DNA from: Cryptomeria japonica
Lineage: Eukaryota > Streptophyta > Pinopsida > Cupressales > Cupressaceae
DNA length: 64,000 nucleotides
Direction of reading: 5' to 3'
NCBI RefSeq assembly: GCF_030272615.1
Contig: NC_081405.1
Location: 572,015,752-572,079,751 of the forward strand
Notes under the pieces: generated by a model
Told to the model about the DNA's origin: nothing
The model's input: only the letters and a program-made list of their open reading frames with translations
Database searches by the model: none
In this document: positions 1 through 11,226 of the stretch, in pieces
How the letters are laid out: the number at the start of each line of letters is the position of its first letter
Position numbering within the stretch: the first letter of the stretch is position 1
Made by a program: the position numbers and the translations under genes

Positions 1-342
1 TCAATTTCCCCTCTTCATCAAGAGGAGGTAGCACTGTGGAAGGAGTAATATGGCGTCCCATCGCCTTTTTAAGGTGTGAAACATGAAAAACATTATGCAC
101 CTTTGCATCTGCCGGCAGCTCTAGCTCATAGGCCACCTCTCCAACCCGCCTGACAATCTTGAATGGCCCATAATAACGCGGCTTGAACTTCTCTGCGCCA
201 CTTTTCTTAAGGGTGGATTGCTTGTATGGCTGCAACATCAAGCACACCATATCACCTACATCGAATGATCGCTCAACTCTCTTCTGGTTTGCATATTGTT
301 TTTGCTGGTTTTGTGCCTTCTGTATGTTCTCCTTTAGTGACC
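1..342 (-). pseudogene. gypsy integrase C-terminal region (partial)
   Basis: Translating the - strand from about 342 to 1 gives the typical post-catalytic gypsy integrase region: VGDMVYLMLQPYKQS, then GAEKFKPRYYGPFKI, VAYELELP and HNVFHVSHLKKA, ending near LPPLDEEGKL where a chromodomain normally begins. The frame is open at the window edge. It is frameshifted relative to the integrase core just upstream (junction near 345-365). This region helps position integrase on target chromatin in chromoviruses (family knowledge). Confidence 0.85.
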
Positions 343-1686
343 TCACAATGTCCCGACTCTCTCTTGAAGATCCCTGGTACTCAACACTCTACTATCACTC
401 AGCAACAAATCTAGAAAGTTGGGCGCATCATACCCATACAAATCCATGGATGGTGTCATGTGGATGGACATGTGATAAGTAGTACTATAACAATACTCAC
501 ATAGATGCAACCACTTCACCCATGCCCGCTGCTGTCCGGCTATATAATTCCAGAGGTAACCTTCCACCCACTTGTTTACATTCTGTGTCTGACCATTAGT
601 CTGTGGGTGGTAGCTTGTACTAGGAGTGAGCTCGGTACCACTAAGTCTGAACAACTCTTGCCAAAAGTTACTCATGAATCTGCTGTCCCTGTCGCTGACT
701 ATTGTCCAAGGTAACCCATGAAGTCTGAAAACCTCTCGAAAGAAAATATCTGCAACCTGCATTGCTGAATAAGTAGCCGAGATTGGAAAGAAATGGGCAA
801 AATTCGTAAGCCAATCAACAACCACATAAATGCAATCATTGCCGTGAACTCTAGGCAATCCAGTAATGAAATCCATCGATAAACATTCCCACTTCCTATC
901 AGGAATGGGAAGTGGCTGGAGAAGTCCTGCTGGATAAGTATGTTCCTGCTTGTTTTGTTGACAAACAGGACACTCTTTGACATATTGAAGAACATCGGAT
1001 TTGAGCCCTTTCCAAGTGAATCGTTCTCTGACCTTCTTATATGTCTTGTAATAAACGAGATTTCCTGCCATGGGAGAATTGTGTAAGGCTCTCAAAATCC
1101 CGTTCTTCATCTTTGATCCTGGTACAAGAAATATCCTCCCTTTGTAAATGATGAGATCATTTACAATGGAGTACCTGCTGTCCTGTACTGTACCATCCAT
1201 GATGCTAGAGGCCCACGAATCCTTAGCATATTCTGCTGAAATCAAATGCCTCCAATCCTCCGTAATCTCAATCATAGCGCTCAAATGTGGCCTACAAGAC
1301 AATGCATCAGCAACAATATTATTTTTCCCTTTGACATAGGTGATGTCAAAGTCATACGCCTGCAGCTTATTAACCCACTTCCGTTGGCGATCATTCAAAT
1401 CACAGTGCCCAAGGAAATGTCTCAAGCTTTTGTGATCCGTTTTGATGCTGAATTTAGAGCCCACCAAGTACTGCTTGAACTTGGCCAATGCGTGCATTAT
1501 GGCCAACATCTCCTTATCGTATATACTGTAGGTCCACTCAGGCCCCCTCAATTTCCTGCTCTCATAAGCAATGGGGTGCTTATCTTGCATGAGGACTGCA
1601 CCAATTCCCTCTCCTGATGCATCGCATTGAAGCTCAAATGGCCTAGAAAAATCTGGTACAGCCAATACTGGACATGTGGTCATCAA
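343..1686 (-). pseudogene. gypsy RNase H and integrase core
   Basis: This 447-codon open frame starts within the RT/RNase H region. RNase H (about residues 12-130) shows FELQCDASGEGIGAVL, YSIYDKEMLAI and TDHKSLRHFL. The integrase zinc-binding segment follows, ending in CPVCQQNK (about residue 240). The catalytic core shows SMDFITGLP, then VSDRDSRFMSNFW and YHPQTNGQTQ, so the DDE aspartates are visible. RNase H removes RNA from the cDNA hybrid, and integrase inserts the cDNA. The frame breaks near 345-365 before the C-terminal region. NADALSRR-type sequence reads ADALSCR, a mild deviation. Confidence 0.9.
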
Positions 1687-1710
1687 TTGTTTGAATTTCT
1701 CAAAACACTT

Positions 1711-1899
1711 CTATGCCTGATAAGTCCAAACGAAAGCCACCTTCTTCGTCAAATTTGTCAATGGTGTTGCCTGCTGAGAAGAACCCTTGACGAAGCGCCT
1801 GTAAAAACCACATAAACCCATGAAACCTCTAAGCTGCGTAAGATTCTCTGGAGTAGGCCAATCTATAATAGCCCGGACTTTGTCTGAATCCATTCGCAC
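1711..1899 (-). pseudogene. gypsy RT-RNase H connection fragment
   Basis: A 62-codon frame contains RAIIDWPTPENLTQLRGFMG, LCGFYRRFVKGSS and ATPLTNLTKK. This is the connection between reverse transcriptase and RNase H in Ty3/gypsy polymerases. It ends at a stop before the FELQCDASG frame and is out of phase with the RT block at 1936-2808, so both joints are broken. Confidence 0.85.
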
Positions 1900-1935
1900 C
1901 TCCTCAGCATTGACAATGTGTCCAAGATCTGATAG

Positions 1936-2808
1936 TTATGTCAAACCCAATGCACACTTGGACTCCCTCTTTAAAATACCCAACACTTCATCCAAATGGG
2001 CTAGATGCTCCTGCCATGTTCTACTATATACCAAAATATTATCGAAAAATACAAGGACATATCTCCTCAACTGATGCTGGAATACCTGATTCATAGTGGA
2101 CTGAAAGGTAGCTGACGCATTGGTTAAGCCGAAGGGCATAACCAAGAATTCAAAATGTCCACAGTGGCACCGAAAAGCTGTCTTTTCTATTTCTTGCTCC
2201 CTCACCCAAATTTGATGATATCTTGACTTTAAATCAATCTTTGAGAAGAAGCAAGCTCCATGTAATTCATCGATCAGCTCATCAATGCGTGGAATGGGGT
2301 ATCGGTTCTTGATGGTCCTCTTATTCAAAGCTCGGTAGTCTATGCACATTCGAAGAGTACCATCTTTTTTCTTTACCAACACCACCGATGAAGCAAAAGG
2401 AGACTTACTTGGACGAATGTGGCCCATGTCCAGCAACTCCTTAATTGTTTTCTCAATTATATCCCTCATTTTCTTTGGATGCTTGTAGGGTGTAATCATG
2501 ACGGTTTTGGCACCCTCCTCGAGCTCAATAATATGCTCAATCCCCCTATCAGGAGGTCTACCTGGTGGAATAGCACTAAACACCTTGGGGTGTTTAGTCA
2601 ACAAGTCCTGTATATTGGGTGCATGATCAACCTTCTGCTGCTCCAATTGTGTAGGCATTATTCTACATTCTGCTGCCCACTCTAGCTGGTCATGGCGAAT
2701 TAATCTCTCCATCCTCCTGAAGGAGATCATCCGCAAGCTTGTATCTGTTATTGCCTTGAGCACATGTTTTTTCTCATTTGCTTCAAATCGCAGCTCCATA
2801 TTTTTCAC
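1936..2808 (-). pseudogene. gypsy reverse transcriptase with lost catalytic Asp
   Basis: This 290-codon frame holds the RT fingers and palm: [74 protein letters not shown], then [10 protein letters not shown]. The first catalytic Asp (SKIDL) is present. The usual FFDD of the polymerase centre reads FFDN (codon AAT for GAT), removing one of the paired metal-binding Asp residues. Even without the frame breaks, this copy would be expected to lack polymerase activity. The frame ends early after ESKCALGLT. Confidence 0.9.
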
Positions 2809-2838
2809 ATTAAGTGTAAGCTCCTCAATAGCATGAAT

Positions 2839-3210
2839 CTATGTCATACCAAACACCACATCCATGTCTCCCATATTGACTACATAGAAGTCAGCCTTAA
2901 ATTCATAATCACTCAAGCGCATAGGGAGATCGGTAATCATCTTGTTACAAGTGAGTGCAAAACCATCGGCTACTCTAACTCGAACTCCCTCAAACTCCTG
3001 TGTCTGAATCCCACGCCTTGCTACCAACTTCTCATCAATGAAATTATGCGTTGCACCTGTATCAAAAAGGGTGATGACACGCTGCCCTGCTATAACTCCC
3101 CGCATTCTGAAAGAGCCTTCACGATGTAAGGAAGTAATGCACATGGTAGTCCTCTTAACTTCTGATTCATTTTCTGACACTTCTGAAGCTTTTTCTGACT
3201 CTATCCTCAT
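2839..3210 (-). pseudogene. gypsy aspartic protease
   Basis: A 123-codon frame contains VITLFDTGATHNFID, the DTG(A) active site of a retropepsin-like protease, followed by VRVADGFAL and a conserved tail ending DMDVVFGMT. It overlaps the gag C-terminal frame by about 44 bases in another phase. The usual GMDWL continuation is cut by a stop at 2839. Confidence 0.85.
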
Positions 3211-3724
3211 GGTCAGTGTGCTGGTCTAAAAAATCAGAATTATCATCATGCTCATAAATCCATTCCATTTGCTTGGCCTTGGCCTTAGGCCTCAAGGGAC
3301 ATTCATACCCAGGAGCATAAGGTGCCTTACACCAAAAACATAATTTTTTTCTCCTCAAATCATTCAAACTCTCTTGATTCTTGCCCATAGAAAATTTATT
3401 CTTGAAATCTGATTTCTCCGGTTTCTTATGAGGAAATTTGCTATCTTTGTTTGAAGAGAACTTAGATGGGAACTTGCTTCTAGGTGCTGCAAGCTCCATG
3501 CTGTGTGCCTTTTTCATGGCCTCCAACAAGGTGGGCGGGTCAAATGCCTTAACCCAACCTCTCAAGGGCTCCAACAATCCTTCCATAAATAATATGACTG
3601 ACCTCCTCTCTGAAATGCTAGGCTCCATCTCTGCAAGTCTTTGGAATTCACTGATATAAGTTTCCAAATTACCCACCTGTTTCAGCTGTGCCAACTCTCT
3701 GAAGTACACTCCGGGTCTTTGCAA
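3167..3724 (-). pseudogene. gypsy gag C-terminal half with altered zinc knuckle
   Basis: A 185-codon frame carries the capsid tail (ETYISEFQRLAEM, FMEGLLEPLRGWVKAF) and a basic linker, then CFWCKAPYAPGYECP. This matches the CCHC nucleocapsid knuckle except that the expected His before the last Cys pair partner is Tyr. It overlaps the upstream gag frame at 3682-3724 out of phase, so one frameshift separates the two gag halves. Confidence 0.8.
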
Positions 3725-4434
3725 TCAAATCGCTCTATCAACCTGTTAGTGAACTCTGCATAAGTGGGAATGTGATTATGACCGAGAGTGATCAAACTGT
3801 GATACCACCACTCATGAGCAGCACCCTCCAAATGTAGTGTGGCGAATCTGATGGCATCCTCTTCAAGCATCGGTCTCAATGTCAGGTGGTTATCTAGCTT
3901 CTGTACCCATGCTCTTGCTGTACACTTGTCACTCCCATCAAAATATGGCATGGTAATCTTACCAAGAGTATGCTGATAATCAGTTCGTGCTGGAGTGTGA
4001 TATTCATTTCTTCCGCCATTTCTCCTACTCCTTTGGTTCATGAACTGATCAAATGTCCATTGATCTCTCAAATCAGGAGGTAAGGTGGTATATTCTAAAT
4101 ATGCCTGCTGTGCTTCATTTGCATAAGGTACAGGGGCAGCAAGATGTGGTTGTTCTCGTGGAGTAAAGGTGGGAAAGAGGGGTGTAGAGGCTGATCCTCT
4201 AGTGAAGGCATCACACTGATTGACTGTCCTATCCCTTCCAATACCTTCCACATCATTGTTGCTACTACTCCCACGAACACCACTATTTTCCCCCAAATTG
4301 TTTTGATGATTTTGGTTTTGATCAGGTTGCTGATTATTGTGTGTTTGCTCCATTTTTCCTAGGAGGCGTGACATCATATCGATCATGGTGTCAAACTTCC
4401 TTTTGATCCTTGCATCCTTGTCATCTTCTGCCAT
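3682..4434 (-). pseudogene. gypsy gag N-terminal half
   Basis: This 250-codon frame begins MAEDDKDARIKRKFDTM and has a Gln/Asn-rich segment, followed by a capsid-like region with KITMPYFDGSDKCTARAWV and LEGAAHEWWYHSL, the retrotransposon gag signature. The Met at 4434 is the first in-frame start downstream of the primer site and is taken as the gag start. It is cut by a frameshift near 3720. Confidence 0.82.
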
Positions 4435-4608
4435 GTTTGGGGCTGCCCTATTGTTTTCTCTTTCTCTCAGAGCTTCTTAAAATGTATCAACTTTAGGTAC
4501 CTGTGGGTTTTGATACTGCTGCCTTCTTTGTTCCTTGTTATAATATCTGATATCCCTTTTACTCATCTAACAACTTCATCAAAATAAATCACAGGATGGC
4601 AGGATCTT

Positions 4609-4621
4609 GGCTCTGATACCA
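4609..4621 (-). other. primer binding site (initiator tRNA-Met type)
   Basis: The - strand reads TGGTATCAGAGCC, complementary to the 3' end of plant initiator tRNA-Met. It lies one base inside the presumed LTR edge and fixes the element's orientation. Confidence 0.85.
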
Positions 4622-4622
4622 C

Positions 4623-6020
4623 TGAAATATCCCCTGCAGTTGTAGGACTAAGAATGCAAGGAATATTGACAAACAATTGGCTGTCAACCTGTGTGTTTAT
4701 GCGGATTCTAGACTGTAGGTTAACTTGCGTGTTATGCTGTTTGACTGTTACAAAGTTTCAGACTTGTTTTGGAGGCATCAACCACAAGTTTTTCATCAAA
4801 GTGTGACTTGCAAACAACCACTAAACAATAGTATAACCCACTAGGATGATTGTGCAGCTAGTTTTCAACGTAATTACACAAATTTGAATACTAAATCACA
4901 CACCTACAGCTGACTAGAATTTTATCAACAGTTGGCATGAAACCATAAGACAATGAGCAAATGATATGCAAACTTTTACTCCTTTATTTATGAGTCAAAT
5001 GTGCTCTTTACAATGACCAAACCAATGCCCAAACACTTAGCAATTATCAATGATTTACTCAGAAAATCTGAAGATACATGACAGCCATGGACACATGCAT
5101 ATAACTGATTAATACAAGGAAATATGATGCCAAAGGAACCTGATATGAATTGCCTAGCCTTGAGATTGAAGAAGCAATCAATATCCCAATTTTTGGAGCC
5201 TCCCTTGAGCCAAATTGACCTTCTCTGCAAATCGCCCCTGCTGCAACTAGAATGGTCTGATAACAATTAATTTCCAGCTCCAATGACTCCTTTGATTCAC
5301 TGAACCTTATCGCTGATCTTCTCCAACAACAACAGTGTCCCCATTTGCCAAGTTCGATGCTTAAATAGGTAGATAGGAGCAAAATCGTGGGTAATGGAGG
5401 TCTGATTCGAACTTGTTCTCAGACCTGATTTGACCCCCACAATCTTCTTATTTCTTTCCCAAATGCTTCTAAGTGAATTGCCTTATGCCTCTAATGTTAG
5501 CACTGTCCTCAAATGAAGGTCGTACTGCTTCAACAAGGTGATATTAGCAAAGTCGTGGGAATGAAGGATAGAGCTCGATTTGTTTCAGATCTGCTACACA
5601 ACCAGCTATCTCCCAATTCCTCCTTCAATTGGTCTTCAAGGAAAATCGCCTATCCTTCCCAATAGGAATCGATGCACAAATATGATAAATATGGATGGAT
5701 TGAAAAACCACAAAGTCTACCATGAGATGCACAAGAAACTTATTGAGCACAATGTGAAGGACTGAAATTATCCTCCACTCTCATCTGCAACCCCTTGGAG
5801 GATCTCTCACCACCTCAGTTATGCAAATCATAGGGAGGTTTCGTTCTCAATGATCAAGTCTGCAGAAACCCTTGGCTCCACAAGTCTACACAAGAGAAGA
5901 TATCAAAACAACCAATGATCAATAATGAACCAAGCCCCTCTATTTATTCTTTTGTCCTCCAATCCATTGGTTCCTTCTAGAAGATTCTTCTCTAACAACT
6001 CATATTCCTTTATTACACTT
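4623..6020 (-). repeat. gypsy 5' LTR (outer end unresolved)
   Basis: The inner edge is placed at TGAAATATCC (+ strand) beside the primer site. A TATA-like AATAAATAGAGG lies on the - strand at about 5937-5950, giving a plausible U3/R layout. No second LTR copy is available in the window, so the outer end is not known and may lie beyond 6020. Confidence 0.5.
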
Positions 6021-8024
6021 TAATTAATTTAATTGCACTTTTTAAAATATTATTGCATTAAAATTAAAGTGCATATGTGACATCATACGTGTAATCTCCT
6101 TGTCTCACCATAGAATCATGTAGACATAAAATGTGAAGCCACTAATATCTGCCAAATCGACCCCCTAATCAATCTCTTTGGCCTACGAGGGTCAAATGAT
6201 AGGCCAACCTCGTGAATATCTGCGAACTAAGGAGAAGTGGACATTCCACATTGACCCAATATCCATTGAGCAACAGTTGGTAGTGGCTTGGTTAGTTGTG
6301 CAACAACCAGGCAAAAAAATGCGGGCAACAACCCAATAATTTGTGGCATCAACCACGATCCTAGGCTACAATCAAGGAAATTTGAGGCACTAACCTCATT
6401 GCCAGGCAACCAGCCAGATTGACTGAGGTACCAATCTACAGCCTTGGACTTAGCTGACTTGGCCTTAGCTGATCGTATTTTTCTTCCCCTATGTCATGAA
6501 TAGCCTTGAGGAACTTAAATCCCCTTTTATCAGAATCTATAGAATCCTCCCATTTCCTTCGTTCTCATTAGTCCTCCCTTCATACATCACAAAATCGATT
6601 CCTGTATTTTACAAAATCAAGCAATAGACAGAAAAGCATCATAGAGCTGCAACTCTCAAACCAAGAGTCTATGGAGAAAAAATGTAAATCAAATAATTCG
6701 TCAAGGCCCTTTCAAATCTTAGACTTCAACATTATCAAAACATCTTAAATTATTAAATCATTTGACATCAAATTCTCACCTACATACATCCAAAAAGGCA
6801 AATCTCAAACTGCAAAACACCATTCAAGACAAAAACAAAGAGACAAACCACAAAGCCATAAAATTAGAATCCAAAAACATAGTTCCAGTCAAGAAATAAG
6901 TATCATTCTCCTGGCCAACAGCTCTAGCATTGGGTTAGGACAAGGTTAATTAGGTTAAATGGTTATCTGAGAAAACTCCCTTCATGCATACTTAGCGGAC
7001 ACCTCTTTGGATTTCTTTACTGGGATTCCTAGCCTTTGGCTAACCTTTTTTTTAACCTTTGTTTCTCCTTATCCTATAGCATTTGCTCTGTCACATTTTC
7101 ATAGACACTTGGTGCTCCTTTACCGACCAACCCATTTGTGCATTCATTCTCTGGCTTAATTTTTCTAGAATGGCTTTCTGGTGTTTTCACCATTCTGTTG
7201 TCCTTGAGCTCGTTTGATCTTGTCAAACTCTGCAATTTGGTTCCCCTGTTCTGGTTTCCTTTTCTGGGTTTGCAATACATGTGTCTATCTGTGGATTATC
7301 CATGGAGTCCTCCTGGCTTTCATCAGGATTTCCACTTAACTCCATTGATCATTCTCCTCTTTTGAGTTTTTCCTGGTTTAATTCTTTCCTCTGGGTGTTG
7401 ATGTGCAAACGGGGTTGGTGCTGGTACTCCCTGTTGATTTCTTGTGGGCATTTTATTGCGTTGGGGTCTGTGCCTCCCTAATGTCGACCCATTGTGCTCT
7501 GCACTGATGACTTGTCCTATGTTTCACTACCACCTGAGGCATTGCCAACTATTGGAGTGTAGGTTGGTCATATAAATCCTGGGGATCCATTATGTGGTAA
7601 CACTCTGATTTACCTGTACTTCCTATTTCATCACTACACATGGCAAAATCTACTCAACCCTTTCTCTGTGAAGGTTTTAAAATATTAAGGTTAACGGTTG
7701 GGTTTATATTCAGTGTATTGCTTTGTTAACTGTCTCCCACTTTTACTGTGCTAGCTGCTATTCCCTTGTGCATGGAAAGTCAGTTTGACTTTGTTCATGC
7801 CATTTTTGATACTGGAACTGACTTACTGCCAGGTCAACTTTGTTCCCTCTTCATCAAACTGAGCATCCGCCCTTCACTAAGCATGGCATCTTCAACCCTT
7901 TCCATTCAAAATCATCTTTGAAATAAAATTGTAAACACAGTCCACAGAGTCCTCTCCCAAGAGATTCTTTGTTGGATGATATGCACATCAATTCAAATAG
8001 AATCACAGAATTTTTGGATAATAT
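6021..8024. other. no recognisable gene; presumed LTR remainder or intronic repeat sequence
   Basis: Only short frames are present, none with a convincing domain. The segment may include the rest of the gypsy LTR and older repeats. It would lie upstream of the first visible COG7 exon, but no COG7 first exon was recognised here. Confidence 0.4.
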
Positions 8025-8550
8025 ATGCAAAATACTATCATCAGAGTATACAAGAGAGGGGGTGAATGCATAATTCATTGGTACACAAATTTAGATTGGG
8101 CAGGATATCTTGATGACATAAGTTCTGCTTTGGTTTATGTCATAATACTGGCATATAGGTTGATGTTGTGGGCCTCCAAGAAGCTTATTATTGTTTCGGA
8201 ATCAATAACGGATGCAAATTACATTGGATTCACTCAAGCATGGAAGTGAAGTTATGTGGTTATGCGAGATGCTAGATCTTATACATCTGACGAAAGGTGT
8301 GCTAACTATATATTATCACAATCAAAGTACTCTTCAGATCACCAAGATTCTGATCTTTCATGCAAGGATTGAGCAGATTGAGATCAAATATTACAAGGCT
8401 TGTGGAATCTTGGAGCTTCAGAAGATTTAGATTGGCTTTGTTGTGACAAAAGACCAAGTGGTAGATATCTTCCTCAAGCCATTGGTGGAGACTAGAGAAT
8501 AAGTTCGTCAAGTTTTGGGAGTAGTTGTGTCTCAAAAAGCTTATAATGAA
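8025..8550 (+). pseudogene. Ty1/copia pol 3' end (RNase H), decayed
   Basis: Two frames (8025-8249 and 8212-8430) plus a tail to about 8505 align by eye to a copia RNase H. HWYTNLDWAGYLDD corresponds to the Y-D-DWAGD motif, LMLWASKKL to the SWSSKKQ motif, and TKDQVVDIFLKPLVE is the terminal box. Frame changes and lost acidic residues show it is inactive. A purine tract (AAGGGTGGAAGGGGTGGATG, about 8632-8651) followed by TGCTGGAATGTTA suggests a polypurine tract and the start of a 3' LTR near 8650. The LTR end was not found. It sits in the intron upstream of COG7 exon 9154. Confidence 0.72.
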
Positions 8551-9153
8551 GGGGGACTGTCATCATGACGTTTTCTTGCCTTTGTACTGTTTGTGTTACA
8601 TTGAATGTGTTTTAGATCCACCAATTTCAGATAAGGGTGGAAGGGGTGGATGCTGGAATGTTAATGATCACATTGTGAGGATTATGTCAACTGCATAACA
8701 TAATGTTGTCATAGTACTTTGTGTGAACATTTAAAGGGTGTGCATTTATTTCACATTGGCTATGCCTCAAGGTCACTTGTTGTAATCATCAAGTTCTCAA
8801 ATGAGTGATGTGTCAAATGTACCTAACATGCTTGTTTTGAAGTTTGTGTGTTTCTATTGTGCATCCTATCTTTAAAAAATGCAGGTATTTAGGTTTTGGT
8901 TAGTGTGCTTTTCTAACAGGTGGTCATTGTTTTTCTTTCGCTCCATTGTTAGGGGAAACCTCAATCAAAGTTAATTGATATTTTAAGTTGGGACAAAGTT
9001 TGAAGCATTGCCTCAAAATCATTCCTTACAGCTATAGCTTTGAATATTATATTCAAACATGTTGGATGCTCCTTGGAAAACTATATATTGGTAGTTCTGA
9101 GTGCCATTGATATCTTCTGAAGGCGACATGCCTCACATTTTTTTTGATGATAG

Positions 9154-9243
9154 GCAGAAGGATCATCAGCAGAATCTGTAGCAGCACTTGCTAGAGTGGA
9201 TAGGGTCAAACAGCGTATGGAAGCAGCGTTTCAGACATTGAAG
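9154..9243 (+). CDS. COG7: COG7 exon (first one visible)
   Basis: A 30-codon exon bounded by AG and GT reads AEGSSAESVAALARVDRVKQ then RMEAAFQTLK. This matches the N-terminal helical region of plant conserved oligomeric Golgi complex subunit 7, about residues 100-130. COG7 belongs to lobe B of COG, which tethers retrograde vesicles within the Golgi (family knowledge; the Arabidopsis homologue is EMBRYO YELLOW). Exon phase is 0 on both sides. The preceding ~100 residues are not found in the window; the upstream intron is occupied by retroelement remnants, so the first exon(s) probably lie before position 1. Confidence 0.9.
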
Positions 9244-9373
9244 GTTTGTAGCTTACATTTTTATTTATTTTTTAATTTCTTTAAGTTTAGTTGAATATTT
9301 TCCTCTTAGTTTGATGTGGGAATGAAAACAAGATTATCAGCTACATTGTGACAATTTTTGGTAAGTAGAACAG

Positions 9374-9493
9374 GATGCTGCAGGTTTGACAAAGTTGAGT
9401 GCAAGTGTTGAAGATGTGTTTTCAAGTGGAGACCTTGCGCAGGCGGCAGAAACATTGGCTAATATGAGACATTGCTTGTCTGTTGTTGGTGAA
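9374..9493 (+). CDS. COG7: COG7 exon
   Basis: A 40-codon exon (DAAGLTKLSASVEDVFSSGD, then LAQAAETLANMRHCLSVVGE) with an AG acceptor and GTATGT donor, phase 0 at both ends. The DAAGL...SVEDVFSSGDL...AAETLA.MRHCLS pattern is characteristic of plant COG7. It follows the 9154 exon after a 130-bp intron. Confidence 0.92.
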
Positions 9494-9631
9494 GTATGTA
9501 ATGGCCTCATTTTTCAAGAATTGAAATGATATCCATTGGCAAAAAAGTATGCATTAAAAAGTCAAAATAGGATTTGATTCAACATCTGGAATATCTCATG
9601 ATTGATTGTCTTTAATGGTTTGCTTTTCCAG

Positions 9632-9733
9632 GTTTCAGAGTTTGCTAATGTAAAACGACAGTTGGAAGTTTTAGAAGATCGCTTGGAGGGAATGGTACAG
9701 CCCCGATTGGTGGATGCTCTTACTAACCGCAAG
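9632..9733 (+). CDS. COG7: COG7 exon
   Basis: A 34-codon exon (VSEFANVKRQLEVLEDRLEG, then MVQPRLVDALTNRK) with a TTTCCAG acceptor and a GTTATA donor, phase 0. The E-F-A-N-V-x-x-Q-L-E-V-L-E-D-R-L segment is highly conserved in COG7. No internal stop is present. The donor is weaker than average but the reading continues correctly into the next exon. Confidence 0.92.
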
Positions 9734-9954
9734 GTTATACGTAAAATCTATTTGTCCATGTTTAATTTGTAAAATATTCTGAACATATACAAGAAAATAT
9801 TCAGCATGATCTTCACTTTGTTTTTGGGTATACTTGTTAAAATGTTCTGCTTTTGCAAATATAATTCATATGAGATGGAGATTGGTTTTGTCAGCTATAA
9901 CTTTGTGAGCTTGAACATTTGAACAAATCATTTAGGCTGAACACTGTATTGCAG

Positions 9955-10244
9955 GTTGATTCTGCCCAAAGTTTACGGCACATCCTTATCCGTATTGGTC
10001 GATATAAATATCTAGAACAGCAATATACAAAGATACGCATGAAGCCTTTACGTCGTCTGTGGGAGGATTTTGATTCTGGCAAGGGAAACATGGTGATTGG
10101 CAAAGCTGGCAATGAGAAACAACTTGGAGATAGCCAGTCCACTACTATTGGTGCCATGAATAATGATACTCATATTTCATTCACTAGATGGTTACCTCAA
10201 TTTTATGATGAGGTTCTTCTCAATCTTGATCAAGAATGGAAATG
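9955..10244 (+). CDS. COG7: COG7 exon
   Basis: A 290-bp exon begins after TTGCAG with VDSAQSLRHILIRIGRYKYL and continues through YTKIRMKPLRRLWEDFD, a less conserved Ser/Gly/Asn linker, and TRWLPQFYDEVLLNLDQEWK. It ends with the first two bases of a Trp codon (phase 2) at a GTAGAG donor. The matching third base opens the exon at 12966, which supports both splice sites. Confidence 0.92.
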
Positions 10245-10815
10245 GTAGAGTTTTACTCCTTGAAAACCATTCTCTAATTAATTCAAAGAAAATGATGTAG
10301 TATTGCAAGCTTGGTTGTGGTTATTTTTTCAGTCTATGGTTGAGGATGCTTCTGTTACCGAGGTTTCAATCATGTTTGTTCTAAGTGAATGCTTGAAAGT
10401 TTACTTTCTTTTGTCAAAAGGGAAAAAGACAATTATATCGTGACACATCAAGCTAGACAGTTATCCACCATAAAAAATATCGTCTGATTAGAAAACATTC
10501 CAGTAGGGTTTAACACATTATCCATTATTTATACAATCTATAAAACCAAAGTTTATACATATTCATATTTTATACTTATGATATGGAGCATTAATGTCAG
10601 GAAACAATGTTGCTGGTTTGTGTTGGGGGTCCTGATTCGTTTCTTTTTCAAAATCAAAATGTTTGAGGTTAGACTTGCCTTGAACTCCTTAAAGATGCCA
10701 TACCCAACTTTCTTTTACTAAGGCTTGGTTAATAGGAATTTAAAACTTGAAGACCAAATTGATTCAATCAGAAAGATTTGATTTCTGATGAAGATTATAA
10801 AGAGGTACTTGGGAT
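10245..10815 (+). other. COG7 intron, proximal part
   Basis: AT-rich intron sequence between the exons ending at 10244 and starting at 12966. No RNA gene or mobile-element end was recognised in this part. Confidence 0.6.
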
Positions 10816-11226
10816 GTGCTGTGTATTATAGAAGGGCACAGTAAGCAAAATTGTCCAAAGGCAAGCTTTTTTGAGATTCCTAATGTTTCAGACCAATCTT
10901 TGCAGGATTGCCTGTTTAATTTAGACATAAAGAATAAAAATGAGCAACACGGCTATCAAAATGAAAGATTGCTAGATACTAATATGCTTGTGAGTGAAGG
11001 ATACAAAAATCCAAGGGAAAGGTCTCAGAACATTGAAAAGGAAGTAGTAGATGAACAATCATTTATACCAATGGTGCCATGTTATCAGTATAATGAATGG
11101 GGACATTTTGATGGATGCTCTGCACAAACTTTTAAGTTTTATTTCAACAAAGTACTCCATAGTTTAAGATATTATTGTTTAAGGAGAACCATGAGTTGCC
11201 AACTTTTCAACATGAATGTGGACTGA
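10816..11226 (+). pseudogene. intronic ORF with decayed CCHC zinc-knuckle motifs
   Basis: A 136-codon frame lies wholly within the COG7 intron. Near the start CIIEGHSKQNCP resembles C-x-x-C-x-x-x-G-H-x-x-x-x-C lacking one Cys. Near residue 95, PCYQYNEWGHFDGC resembles a second knuckle with Tyr in place of Cys. Two knuckles separated by an acidic/polar linker recall plant nucleic-acid-binding zinc-knuckle proteins, so this could be a retrocopy fragment or gag remnant. No poly(A) tail or duplication was identified, and the assignment is tentative. Confidence 0.35.

Larger units (their letters stand above)
1..6020 (-). mobile_element. Ty3/gypsy chromovirus-like LTR retrotransposon, degraded, cut by window start
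   Basis: On the - strand the order is LTR, primer binding site, gag, protease, reverse transcriptase, RNase H, integrase and the integrase C-terminal region, which is the Ty3/gypsy order. A perfect initiator-Met-type primer site (TGGTATCAGAGCC) lies next to the presumed LTR edge at 4623. The coding part is split by at least five frame changes or stops, so this copy cannot make a polyprotein. The second LTR would lie before the window start. The outer end of the visible LTR could not be fixed; 6020 is only a conservative limit just past the TATA-like box. Chromovirus membership is inferred from the integrase C-terminal sequence; the chromodomain itself would lie outside. Confidence 0.88.

Noticed and set aside
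4609-4621. Possible tRNA-Met gene fragment
   Set aside because: Only the 3' complement of the tRNA is present, next to an LTR; it is a primer binding site.
7074-7365. Short frames on both strands near 7.1-7.4 kb
   Set aside because: No recognisable motif; could be LINE or LTR debris but not supportable.
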